Shown here in pieces: positions 8,981 to 17,112 of a stretch of DNA of 64,000 bases (position 1 is its first letter; each line of letters begins with the position of its first letter). The translations under genes were made by a program, and so were the position numbers. The notes under the pieces are model-generated. The model ran no database searches, had not been told where the DNA came from, and saw only the letters and a list, made by a program, of their open reading frames with translations. Origin of the DNA: CBDCCT01 sp965214995 (GTDB lineage Bacteria > Deinococcota > Deinococci > Deinococcales > Trueperaceae); NCBI GenBank assembly GCA_965214995.1, contig CBDCCT010000002.1, forward strand, positions 4,092,001-4,156,000, read 5' to 3'.

Positions 8981-10543
8981 AACGCCAAAGGCGTAAGAGC
9001 TGCAGTCCGTCCGTACGCCTCCGCCCCCCGCCCGGTGGAGATTCAGAAAGGCTAGCATCAGATCGTCGCCGCCCGTAATGGTTTCGTAATGGTTGTGCAG
9101 CGACGTCACCTTTGGAAGCGGGGACGATTCGTCCATGAAAAGGCAATATGCCTCCTGCCCAAAAAAGCCCGCGCGCTCGAGGTACCGGCTTTCGTTCGTC
9201 AGCCTGTGCGCCTCGAGCATGAGGTCGATGGCCGCGCTTAGGGCGCCGGGGTGAAGCGCGGTGGACTTGTCGGGGGCGCTGCTCAAGTAACGTTCGGCCG
9301 CCTCTAAAGCGAGCGCGCGGTACTCTGATATCCCGGTCTGCTCATAACGCTCCAGCATCGCCAATGCGGTGGCCGAGGTGATAGGCGCGCCGTAGCCGAG
9401 CTCCCACATGGTGGAGTAATATTGATCGGCGTAGCCGCGAGGGTCGCCGGGCTGTAATGTGTCCGCGTACGCGTTCGACAAAAACCCCTCTGGTTGCCCG
9501 CTGACGTGTCCGTCAAAGTTGTGTACGAGGCTGAGGATCACGTTATCTGAGCGCACGGCTAGGCCACGCAGCTTCTCGGCGGTGGCCTGGGGCAGCAGCG
9601 CCGCCGCCCGCCACACCTCGGCGGCCATGTCCAGGCTGCTCCCCGTCCAAAAGGTGTTCTCGAAACCGCTCCCCGTACCCACGGGGAGCGCGTCAGTACC
9701 GCCCTTGCGCCGGCCGTTATACGAGTCGGTGATGGTGTGTATTGCCCCAAGCATCTCCGCTTTGAAAGCCTCGTCCGTCGTGTTGGCGTATGCGTAGGCC
9801 CAAGCTACGATCATGTTCCCGCCGTAGCGGGGGAAAGAAGCGTATCTGCCGGGCGCGTGTCGGTCGTACTTCGCGTGACGGCTAAAGTCGCCCGTGGTCT
9901 TGTCGTAAATCTGGTGGTCCCACAGCCCCTTAGCAAAGTCACGCGCCGGTCGCGGGGCGACGCCGTAAACTTCCGGCCACAGGTCCCACTGGCTCATCTC
10001 GTGTGACTGGTCTTCTTTGGTCTGGACGGTAGAACGTTCGTTCTTAAAGTCCCAGCTCAGATGCTCGCCCCACGCCATCAGATCGGTCGCGGGACTCTGA
10101 GCGTTCTCGAAAAACCAGGCGAGCGCCGCGTCAGCTTCCCGTCCGTAGGCCGGGTCGCCTGTGGTCTCCGAGAGGTCATACAGCAGGCTGTAAAGCTCGA
10201 GGTCGTGGAGAGGGTTCGAGGCGTTCCAGGCGCGGTCATGCTGGCGAACGCCGTAGTCAGAAAGGTCAACCAGCGTGTTTTTGGGATCGTCAAAGAGGGA
10301 AAGCGTCTGCCGGTCCAGCATCGACGCGAATAGAGGTGACGTCGCCGCACCGTAGCGATCACGCCCATGCCCGACCATCGCGTCCGCATAATCACGAACG
10401 ACATTCAGATAGGCTCGCGAAGCCTGGGCGGCTACGGGTTGACTTAGGGGCACGTTGTCCAAAAAGCCGTCTGAACACGCAGTAACCAGCGTGAGCAAAG
10501 GGAGTAAGCACAGCAGCACCTGAGCTTTTGCTCGTATCTTCAT
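8594..10543 (-). CDS. Secreted lipoprotein with C-terminal three-repeat beta-trefoil
   Basis: A 649-residue exported lipoprotein, first gene of the leftward operon. Residues 1-23 are a lipoprotein signal with lipobox VTAC (Cys23). The body (about 30-515) is rich in Trp, Tyr and helical repeats, as in alpha/alpha-barrel polysaccharide lyases and unsaturated-uronide hydrolases, but I cannot name a family. The last 127 residues are three consecutive 43-residue repeats that are nearly identical (each with NGRYLAND or NGKYLAND, then AENDAELWSP, then TRKW). That is a beta-trefoil of the ricin-B/fascin kind, probably carbohydrate-binding. The ATG at 10543 follows GGAGG by 5 bases. Context suggests it captures or degrades a uronate-containing polysaccharide. 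Confidence 0.75.
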   Translation of the reverse strand: MKIRAKAQVLLCLLPLLTLVTACSDGFLDNVPLSQPVAAQASRAYLNVVRDYADAMVGHGRDRYGAATSPLFASMLDRQTLSLFDDPKNTLVDLSDYGVRQHDRAWNASNPLHDLELYSLLYDLSETTGDPAYGREADAALAWFFENAQSPATDLMAWGEHLSWDFKNERSTVQTKEDQSHEMSQWDLWPEVYGVAPRPARDFAKGLWDHQIYDKTTGDFSRHAKYDRHAPGRYASFPRYGGNMIVAWAYAYANTTDEAFKAEMLGAIHTITDSYNGRRKGGTDALPVGTGSGFENTFWTGSSLDMAAEVWRAAALLPQATAEKLRGLAVRSDNVILSLVHNFDGHVSGQPEGFLSNAYADTLQPGDPRGYADQYYSTMWELGYGAPITSATALAMLERYEQTGISEYRALALEAAERYLSSAPDKSTALHPGALSAAIDLMLEAHRLTNESRYLERAGFFGQEAYCLFMDESSPLPKVTSLHNHYETITGGDDLMLAFLNLHRAGGGGVRTDCSSYAFGVSYYVVSKANGRYLANDAAENDAELWSPNTLNTRKWELTNADEGHVYLVSEENGKYLANDTAENDAELWSPSSLDTRKWALVDAGEGYVYVVSKANGRYLANDTAENDAELWSPSALDTRKWELIRVNE

Positions 10544-10641
10544 CCGGTCCTCCACTCAAGGAACCTCCAAGAAACATAAAGGCTTGCTTCCGTCCCGCCG
10601 AAAACGCTCCGTTTATCACCCCTCCCGATTTTCGTCCTTTC

Positions 10642-10665
10642 TATGACGTTAACGTTAACGTCATA
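10642..10665. promoter_or_regulatory. 24-bp perfect palindrome, likely LacI-family operator
   Basis: The palindrome has GTTAACGTTAAC at its centre and flanking TATGAC/GTCATA arms. It lies in the divergent gap between the lipoprotein operon and the lacI gene, just downstream of the leftward promoter. Two weaker related sites are AAACGTTT (10753-10760) and GTTATCGTTAAC (10804-10815), the last just upstream of lacI. The arrangement fits autoregulation and joint control of both arms. Confidence 0.8.
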
Positions 10666-10707
10666 AGCTAGAGGTTTTTACGAGATCGAGTTTCGCTATT
10701 GGCAGGT

Positions 10708-10737
10708 AGGTTATCACTTATAGGCCGTTAGTGTCAA
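10708..10737 (-). promoter_or_regulatory. Promoter for the leftward glucuronide operon
   Basis: On the minus strand TTGACA (10737-10732) is followed after 18 bases by TAACCT (10713-10708). Transcription would begin near 10701, so the palindrome at 10642-10665 lies downstream in the leader, where a bound repressor could block elongation. Confidence 0.55.
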
Positions 10738-10847
10738 CAAGGCGTGAGAATGAAACGTTTACCCTGCGCCTCGTTAGTGGTAATATCGATAACATAAATG
10801 AGCGTTATCGTTAACTAAATTAGTAATTGAGAAGGGTCAGAACACAC

Positions 10848-11870
10848 ATGACAAAGGTAACCATTTCGGACGTGGCGAAAAAGTTGGGGGTCTCAGCGAT
10901 GACAGTGTCTCGCGTCATCAACCAGCAGGACGGGGTGGGCGAGCCCACACGTCAGCGTGTGCTCGAGGCGGTGCGTACTCTCGGCTATCAGCCCAACGGC
11001 ATGGCTCGGGGCCTTAGGGCCAGTCGCTCTTTGACCATCGGCTTGGTCGTCCCGGACATCACCAACCCCTTTTTCCCGGCCGTCGCCCAGGGCGCCGAGG
11101 TCATGGCCCGGAAACGGGGTTACAACATGTTCTTGTGCGACATTCTTGACGACCCGAAAAACGGGGTGGCGGCGCTCAAGTCGCTCGAGGAAAAACAGGT
11201 AGACGGGGTTATCGTCTGCAGCTCCAGGATGTCCGATAAACAACTCTTTCCGCTTCTAGGGCGGCACCGAGCAGCCGTCCTTATCAACCGAGACGCGCCG
11301 GGCGAGGTCGCAGGCGTGATCAAGATAGAACACGCTTTGGGCACCCGGCTGGCCGTTGAGCACCTCGTCCAAAGGGGGAGAAAAAAGTTGGCGATTCTAG
11401 CAGGCCGAACGGGCTCGGCCATCGGCCGAGCCCGTATCGAGGGGTTCAGAACTGCACTCGCGGTAGAACGCGAAGAAGACCGAGCATTCGTCATCCAAAA
11501 CGAGCCGACAGCGGAGGCAGGCAGAGAGGCGACGAGAGCGTTGCTTGCCGAGCATAGCGACATCGACGGGTTAGTTTGTTTTAACGACATCGTCGCCGCT
11601 GGCGCGCTCAAAGCCTGCAAAGAACTGGGGGCGCGCGTTCCCGAGGACGTCGCCGTCATCGGGAACGACGACATACCGCTCGCGCAGCTTGTTACGCCGG
11701 CGCTTACCACTCTCCGCGTAAACAAGGACGAGCTCGGCGCCAGCGCCGTGCAGATGCTCTTGGACAGGGTGGAGGGCCGAAATCGCCAGGTTAGCATCGT
11801 CTTTAGACCCGAACTGGTCATCCGTGCCAGCACGCCAGAGCTACCGCAAGGTCGTAAGCCTGGTGAATAA
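10848..11870 (+). CDS. LacI/GalR-family regulator of the hexuronate island
   Basis: A 340-residue repressor. Residues about 3-55 form the LacI helix-turn-helix and hinge (VTISDVAKKLGVSAMTVSRV, then GYQPNGMARGLR). The rest is the periplasmic-binding-protein-like effector domain, with LVVPDITNPFFP near 70 and GNDDIPLAQL near 275. The ATG at 10848 is chosen because the helix-turn-helix begins four residues later; the upstream in-frame TTG would only add a tail. It is divergent from the lipoprotein/ABC/uidA operon, has candidate operators in front, and is followed by uxaE. It is likely induced by a uronate or aldonate, in the manner of UxuR/ExuR-type or KdgR regulators (inference). Confidence 0.92.
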   Translation: MTKVTISDVAKKLGVSAMTVSRVINQQDGVGEPTRQRVLEAVRTLGYQPNGMARGLRASRSLTIGLVVPDITNPFFPAVAQGAEVMARKRGYNMFLCDILDDPKNGVAALKSLEEKQVDGVIVCSSRMSDKQLFPLLGRHRAAVLINRDAPGEVAGVIKIEHALGTRLAVEHLVQRGRKKLAILAGRTGSAIGRARIEGFRTALAVEREEDRAFVIQNEPTAEAGREATRALLAEHSDIDGLVCFNDIVAAGALKACKELGARVPEDVAVIGNDDIPLAQLVTPALTTLRVNKDELGASAVQMLLDRVEGRNRQVSIVFRPELVIRASTPELPQGRKPGE

Positions 11871-12002
11871 ACCTTGCATAAAAGGGCTACATAGTTTTTG
11901 ATCGGAGGGTGCCGTTGCCAGCAACGACCCGCGTAAAGCTGACGGTTGCGGTCCACGTTGCGCTCCCGCCTTTGCTAAGTTTGGAGGCCACCCCAGGTTT
12001 TC

Positions 12003-12023
12003 GGTAGCCCTGCCGGGGCAACC
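12003..12023 (+). other. Small hairpin in the lacI-uxaE intergenic leader
   Basis: GGT-A-GCCC and GGGC-A-ACC pair around a short loop in the 212-base gap between lacI and uxaE. A second small stem (CGTTGC-CA-GCAACG, near 11912-11925) lies upstream. Neither has a T-run. They could be leader structures; no known riboswitch is recognised. Confidence 0.3.
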
Positions 12024-12082
12024 ATTTGGTACGCTAAAAATCATACAGAGGGGTGCGGCTCGGCCGTAGGAAAGGAATCATC

Positions 12083-13543
12083 TTGACCGATCTGAGGACT
12101 GTTCTAAGTTCCAAAGACATCTATGAGGCGTCCCTCGTCACGCACGAGGGTCTGACCCTCTGGCTGGGGCGCGACGGGCAGCTCGGGGGAGCGGCCGAAC
12201 GGGGGCATCCGCTCCTGCAAACGCTCGAGGGAGCGAGCGAATCTTTTGAGGGTGACAGGGTGCTTGTGCGTAGCGAGAAAAGCGTGCATAACGCTCGAGC
12301 CCTCCGCGCCGCCTTGCCGTGGCTCGAGCCGCGCCCTTTAGGCTTGGCAACCTCGGCGGGCTTCGGCGATAGGCTCGGGCTGGCGACGCCCGGACACGCC
12401 CTGGCGGCGACACATTTTGAGGTCTCCCCCATCTTCGCGCAACAGTCCGTCCGCGAGATGACCCGGACCAAGCGCACCCCGCAAGACGTCATGACCGACG
12501 CCACCTGGGGCGCGTTTGAAGCGGGCTGGCGCGGTGAGGTGGGGGCGGACGCCGACCACCTCAAAACGACGGACGACATCGAAGCCTGTGTAGAAGCCGG
12601 GTTCAGCTTTTTTACCCTCGACCCCGGCGACTTCGTGGACGACGAAGCCCAAACGGCGAACAGCCAGACGCTACGCGAAAAGGCCGAGGCGCTGCCCTGG
12701 GACGCGCTCGAGTCTTCCCTCAAAGACTTCTTGACGCGCTACCGCGGGCACAGCTTCGAGCTGGAAACGGGAAGGCTCGAGCCGGGTGAAGAGAACCTGC
12801 TACGCGCCCTCGCCAAATACGGGCGGGCGCTGGCGCAGGTGGCGAAGTTGTACCGACATCTGGAGGGCAAGGGCGCTCCCTTTGAATTAGAAGTCTCCGT
12901 TGACGAAACCTCCTATCCCACCACGCCCGCCGAGCACGCGCTGATAGCGAGTGAGCTAGGGCGCTTGGGCGTCTCTTTTGTGAGCCTCGCGCCGCGCTAC
13001 GTGGGCGGTTTTGAAAAGGGCGTGGACTATATCGGCGACTTGGGAGAGCTTGAGGAGAATCTGAACGTCCATGCGGAGATTGCTCGAGCCCTCGGACCCT
13101 ACAAACTCTCTCTACACTCGGGCTCGGACAAGTTCAGCGTTTACCCACTTTTCGCGCACGCGACGCGGGGGCTCCTCCACCTCAAGACGGCGGGGACGAG
13201 CTATCTGGAGACGCTGCGGGTGCTGACGGTTTACTCGCCAGACTTATTCAAGGAAATTTTGCGTCTGGGGCTCGAGCGTTTTCAAGAGGACCGCAAAAGT
13301 TACCACCTCTCATGCGACCCCGCGCGCGTACCGGGACCACAGACCCTCGCCGACGACGACCTGCCGGGCCTGCTCAATGACAACGACGCGCGGCAGGTGT
13401 TGCACGTGACCTACGGCTCGGCGTTAGACTCGTTCGGCACCCAGATTAAGGACGTGCTGCGGGAGCACGAGGCGGCGCATTATGAGGCGTTGGAAAGGCA
13501 TTTTGTGAGGCATTTAGAGCCCTTGATGAGGCGAGATGTTTAG
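12083..13543 (+). CDS. uxaE: Tagaturonate epimerase
   Basis: Member of the UxaE family (tagaturonate/fructuronate epimerase, first described in Thermotoga). It interconverts D-tagaturonate and D-fructuronate, letting galacturonate enter the glucuronate branch. Length (about 486 residues) and characteristic blocks agree: HFEVSPIFAQQSVREM, FSFFTLDPGDFVDD, ELEVSVDETSYPTT, SLHSGSDKFSVYP. The TTG at 12083 is preferred because AGGAAAGG sits about 6 bases before it; a GTG at 12053 would add 10 residues but has its AGAGGG directly abutting. The last 8 bases overlap the next gene, so translation is coupled. It is flanked by uxuB-like, larA-like and uxaC genes, which agrees with the assignment. Confidence 0.87.
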   Translation: MTDLRTVLSSKDIYEASLVTHEGLTLWLGRDGQLGGAAERGHPLLQTLEGASESFEGDRVLVRSEKSVHNARALRAALPWLEPRPLGLATSAGFGDRLGLATPGHALAATHFEVSPIFAQQSVREMTRTKRTPQDVMTDATWGAFEAGWRGEVGADADHLKTTDDIEACVEAGFSFFTLDPGDFVDDEAQTANSQTLREKAEALPWDALESSLKDFLTRYRGHSFELETGRLEPGEENLLRALAKYGRALAQVAKLYRHLEGKGAPFELEVSVDETSYPTTPAEHALIASELGRLGVSFVSLAPRYVGGFEKGVDYIGDLGELEENLNVHAEIARALGPYKLSLHSGSDKFSVYPLFAHATRGLLHLKTAGTSYLETLRVLTVYSPDLFKEILRLGLERFQEDRKSYHLSCDPARVPGPQTLADDDLPGLLNDNDARQVLHVTYGSALDSFGTQIKDVLREHEAAHYEALERHFVRHLEPLMRRDV

Positions 13544-14339
13544 CCTAGAGGAGAAAGTCGCCGTCGTCACGGGCGGCACGGGCGTGCTGGGGGGCGCGAT
13601 GGCGCGCGGGCTCGCCGAGGCGGGGGCCAAGGTGGCGGTGATGGGCAGGCGCGAGGGCAAGGCTGAAGAGGTTGCCGCCGGGATTCGGGCGGCGGGCGGT
13701 GAGGCGCTGGCGCTGCCTGCGGACGTGCTCGAGCACTCTAGCCTGGAGGAGGCCAGAGGAACGTTGCTCGAGACCTGGAGCCGCGTAGACATCTTAGTGA
13801 ACGCCGCGGGCGGTAACATGCCCGGCGCAACTGCCGTGGGTGAGAGGACGTTTTTCGGGCTCGAGCCGGACGCTTTAGAAGAGGTTGTCAGGCTCAACTT
13901 GCTCGGCACGCTCTTTCCCTCACAGGTTTTTGGCGAGAGAATGGCGGAAACGGGCGGCTCGATCATCAACATCTCGTCGATGGCGGCGCAGAAACCGCTC
14001 ACCCGCGTCGTCGGCTACGCCGCGTCGAAAGCCGCGGTTGACAACTTTACGAAGTGGCTGGCTGTGGACTTGGCGCAGAAGTACGGCGAAAAGGTGCGGG
14101 TCAACGCCATCGCGCCCGGCTTTTTCGTGGGCGAGCAGAACCGCGCGCTGCTCTTGAACGAAGACGGCAGTTTGACGGCGCGGGGCCAAACCATTGTCGA
14201 CCACACCCCGATGGGCCGCTTTGGCGAACCCGCCGAGCTCGTCGGGACGGCGGTATGGCTCGCGTCGGACGCGTCTAAATTTGTCACGGGCGTGGTGGTG
14301 CCGGTGGATGGCGGCTTTTCGGCGTTCGGGGGGGTTTAG
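13536..14339 (+). CDS. uxuB: SDR-type fructuronate reductase (D-mannonate oxidoreductase)
   Basis: Short-chain dehydrogenase of 267 residues with the nucleotide-binding motif TGGTGVLGG (residues 12-20), NAAGG, Ser148 (NISSM) and the Tyr161-x3-Lys165 pair (YAASK). It most resembles the SDR form of mannonate oxidoreductase found in Bacillus (YjmF) and Thermotoga, which reduces D-fructuronate to D-mannonate with NAD(P)H. It differs from the long-chain UxuB of E. coli. It overlaps the end of uxaE by 8 bases, and its stop codon touches the next start. Family membership is certain; the exact substrate rests on the operon. Confidence 0.8.
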   Translation: MFSLEEKVAVVTGGTGVLGGAMARGLAEAGAKVAVMGRREGKAEEVAAGIRAAGGEALALPADVLEHSSLEEARGTLLETWSRVDILVNAAGGNMPGATAVGERTFFGLEPDALEEVVRLNLLGTLFPSQVFGERMAETGGSIINISSMAAQKPLTRVVGYAASKAAVDNFTKWLAVDLAQKYGEKVRVNAIAPGFFVGEQNRALLLNEDGSLTARGQTIVDHTPMGRFGEPAELVGTAVWLASDASKFVTGVVVPVDGGFSAFGGV

Positions 14340-15605
14340 GTGGGCGTCATCGGTCAAGGGAGCGTGGAAAGGACGCTGAGCGAAGATGAAGTGCGGGGGC
14401 TGCTGTTGAGGGCGCTCGGCAACCGAGATTTAGACGGCAAACACCTCCTCGTCATCATCCCCGACGGCACCCGCACCGCGCCGCTGCCGCTCATGTACGA
14501 GTTGCTTTATGAGTTTTTAGGCGTGCGCGTGGCACGGCTGGATTATCTTATCGCGTTGGGCACGCATCAACCGATGTCGGACGCGGCGATTGATAGGCTC
14601 GTCGGCGTGTCGGAGGGGGAGCGGGCGGCGCGGTTTCCGAAGTCTCAAATTTATAACCACCGCTGGGATGTGCCGGACACGCTGACGACGGTGGGGGTGG
14701 TCTCGAGCGAAGAAATGCAGGCGCTAACAAACGGCCTTGTAGCAAGAGAAACTCCCGTGACCATTAACAAACTCGTCTTCGACTACGACGAACTTTTTAT
14801 CCTCGGCCCCGTGTTCCCCCACGAGGTCGCGGGCTTCTCGGGCGGCGCGAAGTACCTCTTTCCGGGCGTGGCCGGGCGCGAGATTATCGACAGCACCCAC
14901 TGGCTGGGCGCGCTCTCGACGAGTTTTGAGACCATCGGCGTCAAGGACACCGCGGTCCGGCGCGTGCTGCACCGCGCCGCCGAGTTCGTTACTTCGGAGA
15001 GGCCGCTTACTTGTCTTAAGCTCGTCATGAAGGGTAGCGAGCTTCACGGGCTCTTTATCGGCAACCACTTAAACGCGTGGGCGGCGGCGGCGGATTTATC
15101 AAGTAAGCTCAACATCATCCACAAACCCAGGCCCTTTGAGAGCGTCTTGTCCATGCCTTCCACCCGCTACGACGACCTCTGGACCGCGGCCAAGGCGATG
15201 TACAAAACCGAGCCCGTGATTCAAGACGGCGGCGAGGTCATCATTTATGCGCCGCATATCGGAGAGATAAGCGTCACCCACGGCAAACTCATCGAGGAGG
15301 TGGGCTACCACGTGCGCGACTTTTTTTTGAAGCAGTGGGAGGTTTATGAGAACGTCCCTTGGACGGTGCTGGCACATTCGACGCACGTGAAGGGGGCGGG
15401 GGAGTTTGAGAACGGGGTTGAGACACCGCGCATTAGGGTGACATTGGCGACGAGCATTCCCGAGGAGATTTGTAAGAGGGTTAATCTCGGGTACCAAGAC
15501 TACAAGACGCTCGAGCCCCAAAACTGGGCGAACCGCGAAGACGAGGGTCTTTTGTTAGTCGAGCACGCGGGCGAGCATCTTTACCGTTTGGGAGAGCCTT
15601 TGTGA
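14340..15605 (+). CDS. LarA-family nickel-pincer racemase/epimerase, candidate mannonate-gluconate 2-epimerase
   Basis: A 421-residue LarA-superfamily protein. The residues that hold the nickel-pincer nucleotide in lactate racemase are conserved with exactly the same spacing: His161 (FPHEVAGFSGG), Lys171 (GAKYLFPG) and His187 (STHWLG), that is +10 and +16, as for His174, Lys184 and His200 of Lactobacillus LarA. A further conserved His76 lies in ALGTHQPMS. Characterised homologues racemise lactate or malate, and one group epimerises D-gluconate/D-mannonate at C2. Sitting between fructuronate reductase and uronate isomerase, the last activity fits. It starts at GTG 14340 directly after the uxuB stop and overlaps uxaC by GTGA. 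The substrate is an inference; larB, larC and larE are not in the window. Confidence 0.8.
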   Translation: MGVIGQGSVERTLSEDEVRGLLLRALGNRDLDGKHLLVIIPDGTRTAPLPLMYELLYEFLGVRVARLDYLIALGTHQPMSDAAIDRLVGVSEGERAARFPKSQIYNHRWDVPDTLTTVGVVSSEEMQALTNGLVARETPVTINKLVFDYDELFILGPVFPHEVAGFSGGAKYLFPGVAGREIIDSTHWLGALSTSFETIGVKDTAVRRVLHRAAEFVTSERPLTCLKLVMKGSELHGLFIGNHLNAWAAAADLSSKLNIIHKPRPFESVLSMPSTRYDDLWTAAKAMYKTEPVIQDGGEVIIYAPHIGEISVTHGKLIEEVGYHVRDFFLKQWEVYENVPWTVLAHSTHVKGAGEFENGVETPRIRVTLATSIPEEICKRVNLGYQDYKTLEPQNWANREDEGLLLVEHAGEHLYRLGEPL

Positions 15606-17026
15606 CGCGCGCGGCGCAAAACTGGACCCTCTCCCCTGACCGCCTTTTTATCAAGGAGGCGGGGCGGCTCGAGCACGCACGCTCACTTTACAACTCAGTC
15701 AAAGACCTGCCGCTTCTCTGCCCGCACGGCCACGTCAACCCGGCGCTTCTGGCTCTTGAGCACGCCTCTTTTGGGAATCCCGCCGAGCTCTTCGTCATCC
15801 CCGACCACTACGTGTTCCGGATGCTCTACAGCCAGGGGGTGAGGCTCGAGGACTTAGGCGTCCCCACTGTGGACAGCACGCCTGTCGAAAAGGACGGACG
15901 CGCCATCTGGCGCCGTTTCGCTGAGCACTTCCACCTCTTCGCGGGCACGCCCACGGGGTTGTGGCTCAAAGACGAACTCATCAACGTGTTCGGCGTCATG
16001 GAGAAACCCAGCAAAGAGAGCGCCGACCGTATCTATGACGAGCTCGAGGCCAAGCTCGCTGAGACTGAATTCACGCCTCGAGCCCTCTTTAAGCGCTTCA
16101 ACATTGAAGCGTTGTGCACCACCGACGCCGCGACGGACACTTTGGAGGCGCATGAGTCTTTGAGAGCACAAGGCTGGAGAGCGGTGCGCCCGACTTTTCG
16201 CCCGGACGCGGTGGTGAATCTGGACGCCAAAGGCTGGCGGAAAAACATCGACGTACTAAGTGAGGTGTCGGGTGTCGAGGTGGCAGATTACGCCTCATTT
16301 ACCAAAGCTTTAGAACAGCGTCGAGCGTTTTTCAAAGAAACCGGCGCGACCGCCACCGACCACGCCGCGCTCACGCCGCACACTGAGCGTTTAGCAGACG
16401 GTGAGGCTGAAAGGGTTTTTGCTCGAGCCCTAAAAGGCACTCTCCAAAAGGACGACCCCGCCCGCTTTACCGCCCACATGCTCATGGAGATGGCCCGGAT
16501 GAGCGTTGAAGACGGGCTGGTGATGCAGCTCCACGCGGGGAGTTCACGCAACCACAACCGCGCCGTGTTTGAACGTTTTGGACTCGACAAGGGCGCGGAT
16601 ATTCCCGTTGAGACCGAGTGGACGCGCAACCTGCAAGCCCTCCTCAACGCCCACGGCAACGACCCCCGCTTCACGCTCGTCCTTTTCACGCTCGACGAAT
16701 CGACCTACAGCCGCGAACTCGCGCCCTTGGCGGGGCATTACCCGGCGCTAAAGCTCGGGCCGCCGTGGTGGTTTTTTGATTCGGTCAAGGGGATAGAGCG
16801 GTTTTTAGACAGCGTAGTCGAAACCGCGGGCGTCTACAACCTGGCGGGCTTCAACGACGACACGCGCGCGTTCGCTTCCATCCCGGCGCGGCACGACGTG
16901 TGGCGGCGGGTCACGTGCAACTGGCTCGCGGGGGAGGTTGTCAGGGGTTTGGTGGATGAAGAGGACGCTGCTGGAATGGCGCTCGAGCTTGCCCACGGTT
17001 TGGCTAAACGAACGTACAAGCTGTAA
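15602..17026 (+). CDS. uxaC: Uronate isomerase
   Basis: Glucuronate/galacturonate isomerase (amidohydrolase superfamily), the first cytosolic step: D-glucuronate to D-fructuronate and D-galacturonate to D-tagaturonate. Length (474 residues) is typical. The N-terminal metal motif LCPHGHVNP (about residue 40) and later blocks LQLHAGSSRNHN-like (QLHAGSSRNHN), GPPWWFFDS and NLAGFNDDTRAF are those of UxaC. It starts at GTG 15602 inside the stop of the larA-like gene and is the last gene of the rightward arm. With uxaE and uxuB it takes both hexuronates to D-mannonate. Confidence 0.96.
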   Translation: MTRAAQNWTLSPDRLFIKEAGRLEHARSLYNSVKDLPLLCPHGHVNPALLALEHASFGNPAELFVIPDHYVFRMLYSQGVRLEDLGVPTVDSTPVEKDGRAIWRRFAEHFHLFAGTPTGLWLKDELINVFGVMEKPSKESADRIYDELEAKLAETEFTPRALFKRFNIEALCTTDAATDTLEAHESLRAQGWRAVRPTFRPDAVVNLDAKGWRKNIDVLSEVSGVEVADYASFTKALEQRRAFFKETGATATDHAALTPHTERLADGEAERVFARALKGTLQKDDPARFTAHMLMEMARMSVEDGLVMQLHAGSSRNHNRAVFERFGLDKGADIPVETEWTRNLQALLNAHGNDPRFTLVLFTLDESTYSRELAPLAGHYPALKLGPPWWFFDSVKGIERFLDSVVETAGVYNLAGFNDDTRAFASIPARHDVWRRVTCNWLAGEVVRGLVDEEDAAGMALELAHGLAKRTYKL

Positions 17027-17112
17027 GAAATTTTCCCGTAGTCCCTATAAAAGGCCGGTGATGTTGCAGCGGCCTACTGACACCAAAGTCTAAAAAAGTC
17101 AGAGTAGAGGCT

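Noticed and set aside
11120..11956. Long minus-strand frame opposite lacI
   Set aside because: It is the mirror of the lacI coding sequence, lacks any family features and has no ribosome-binding site. The plus-strand LacI reading is unambiguous.
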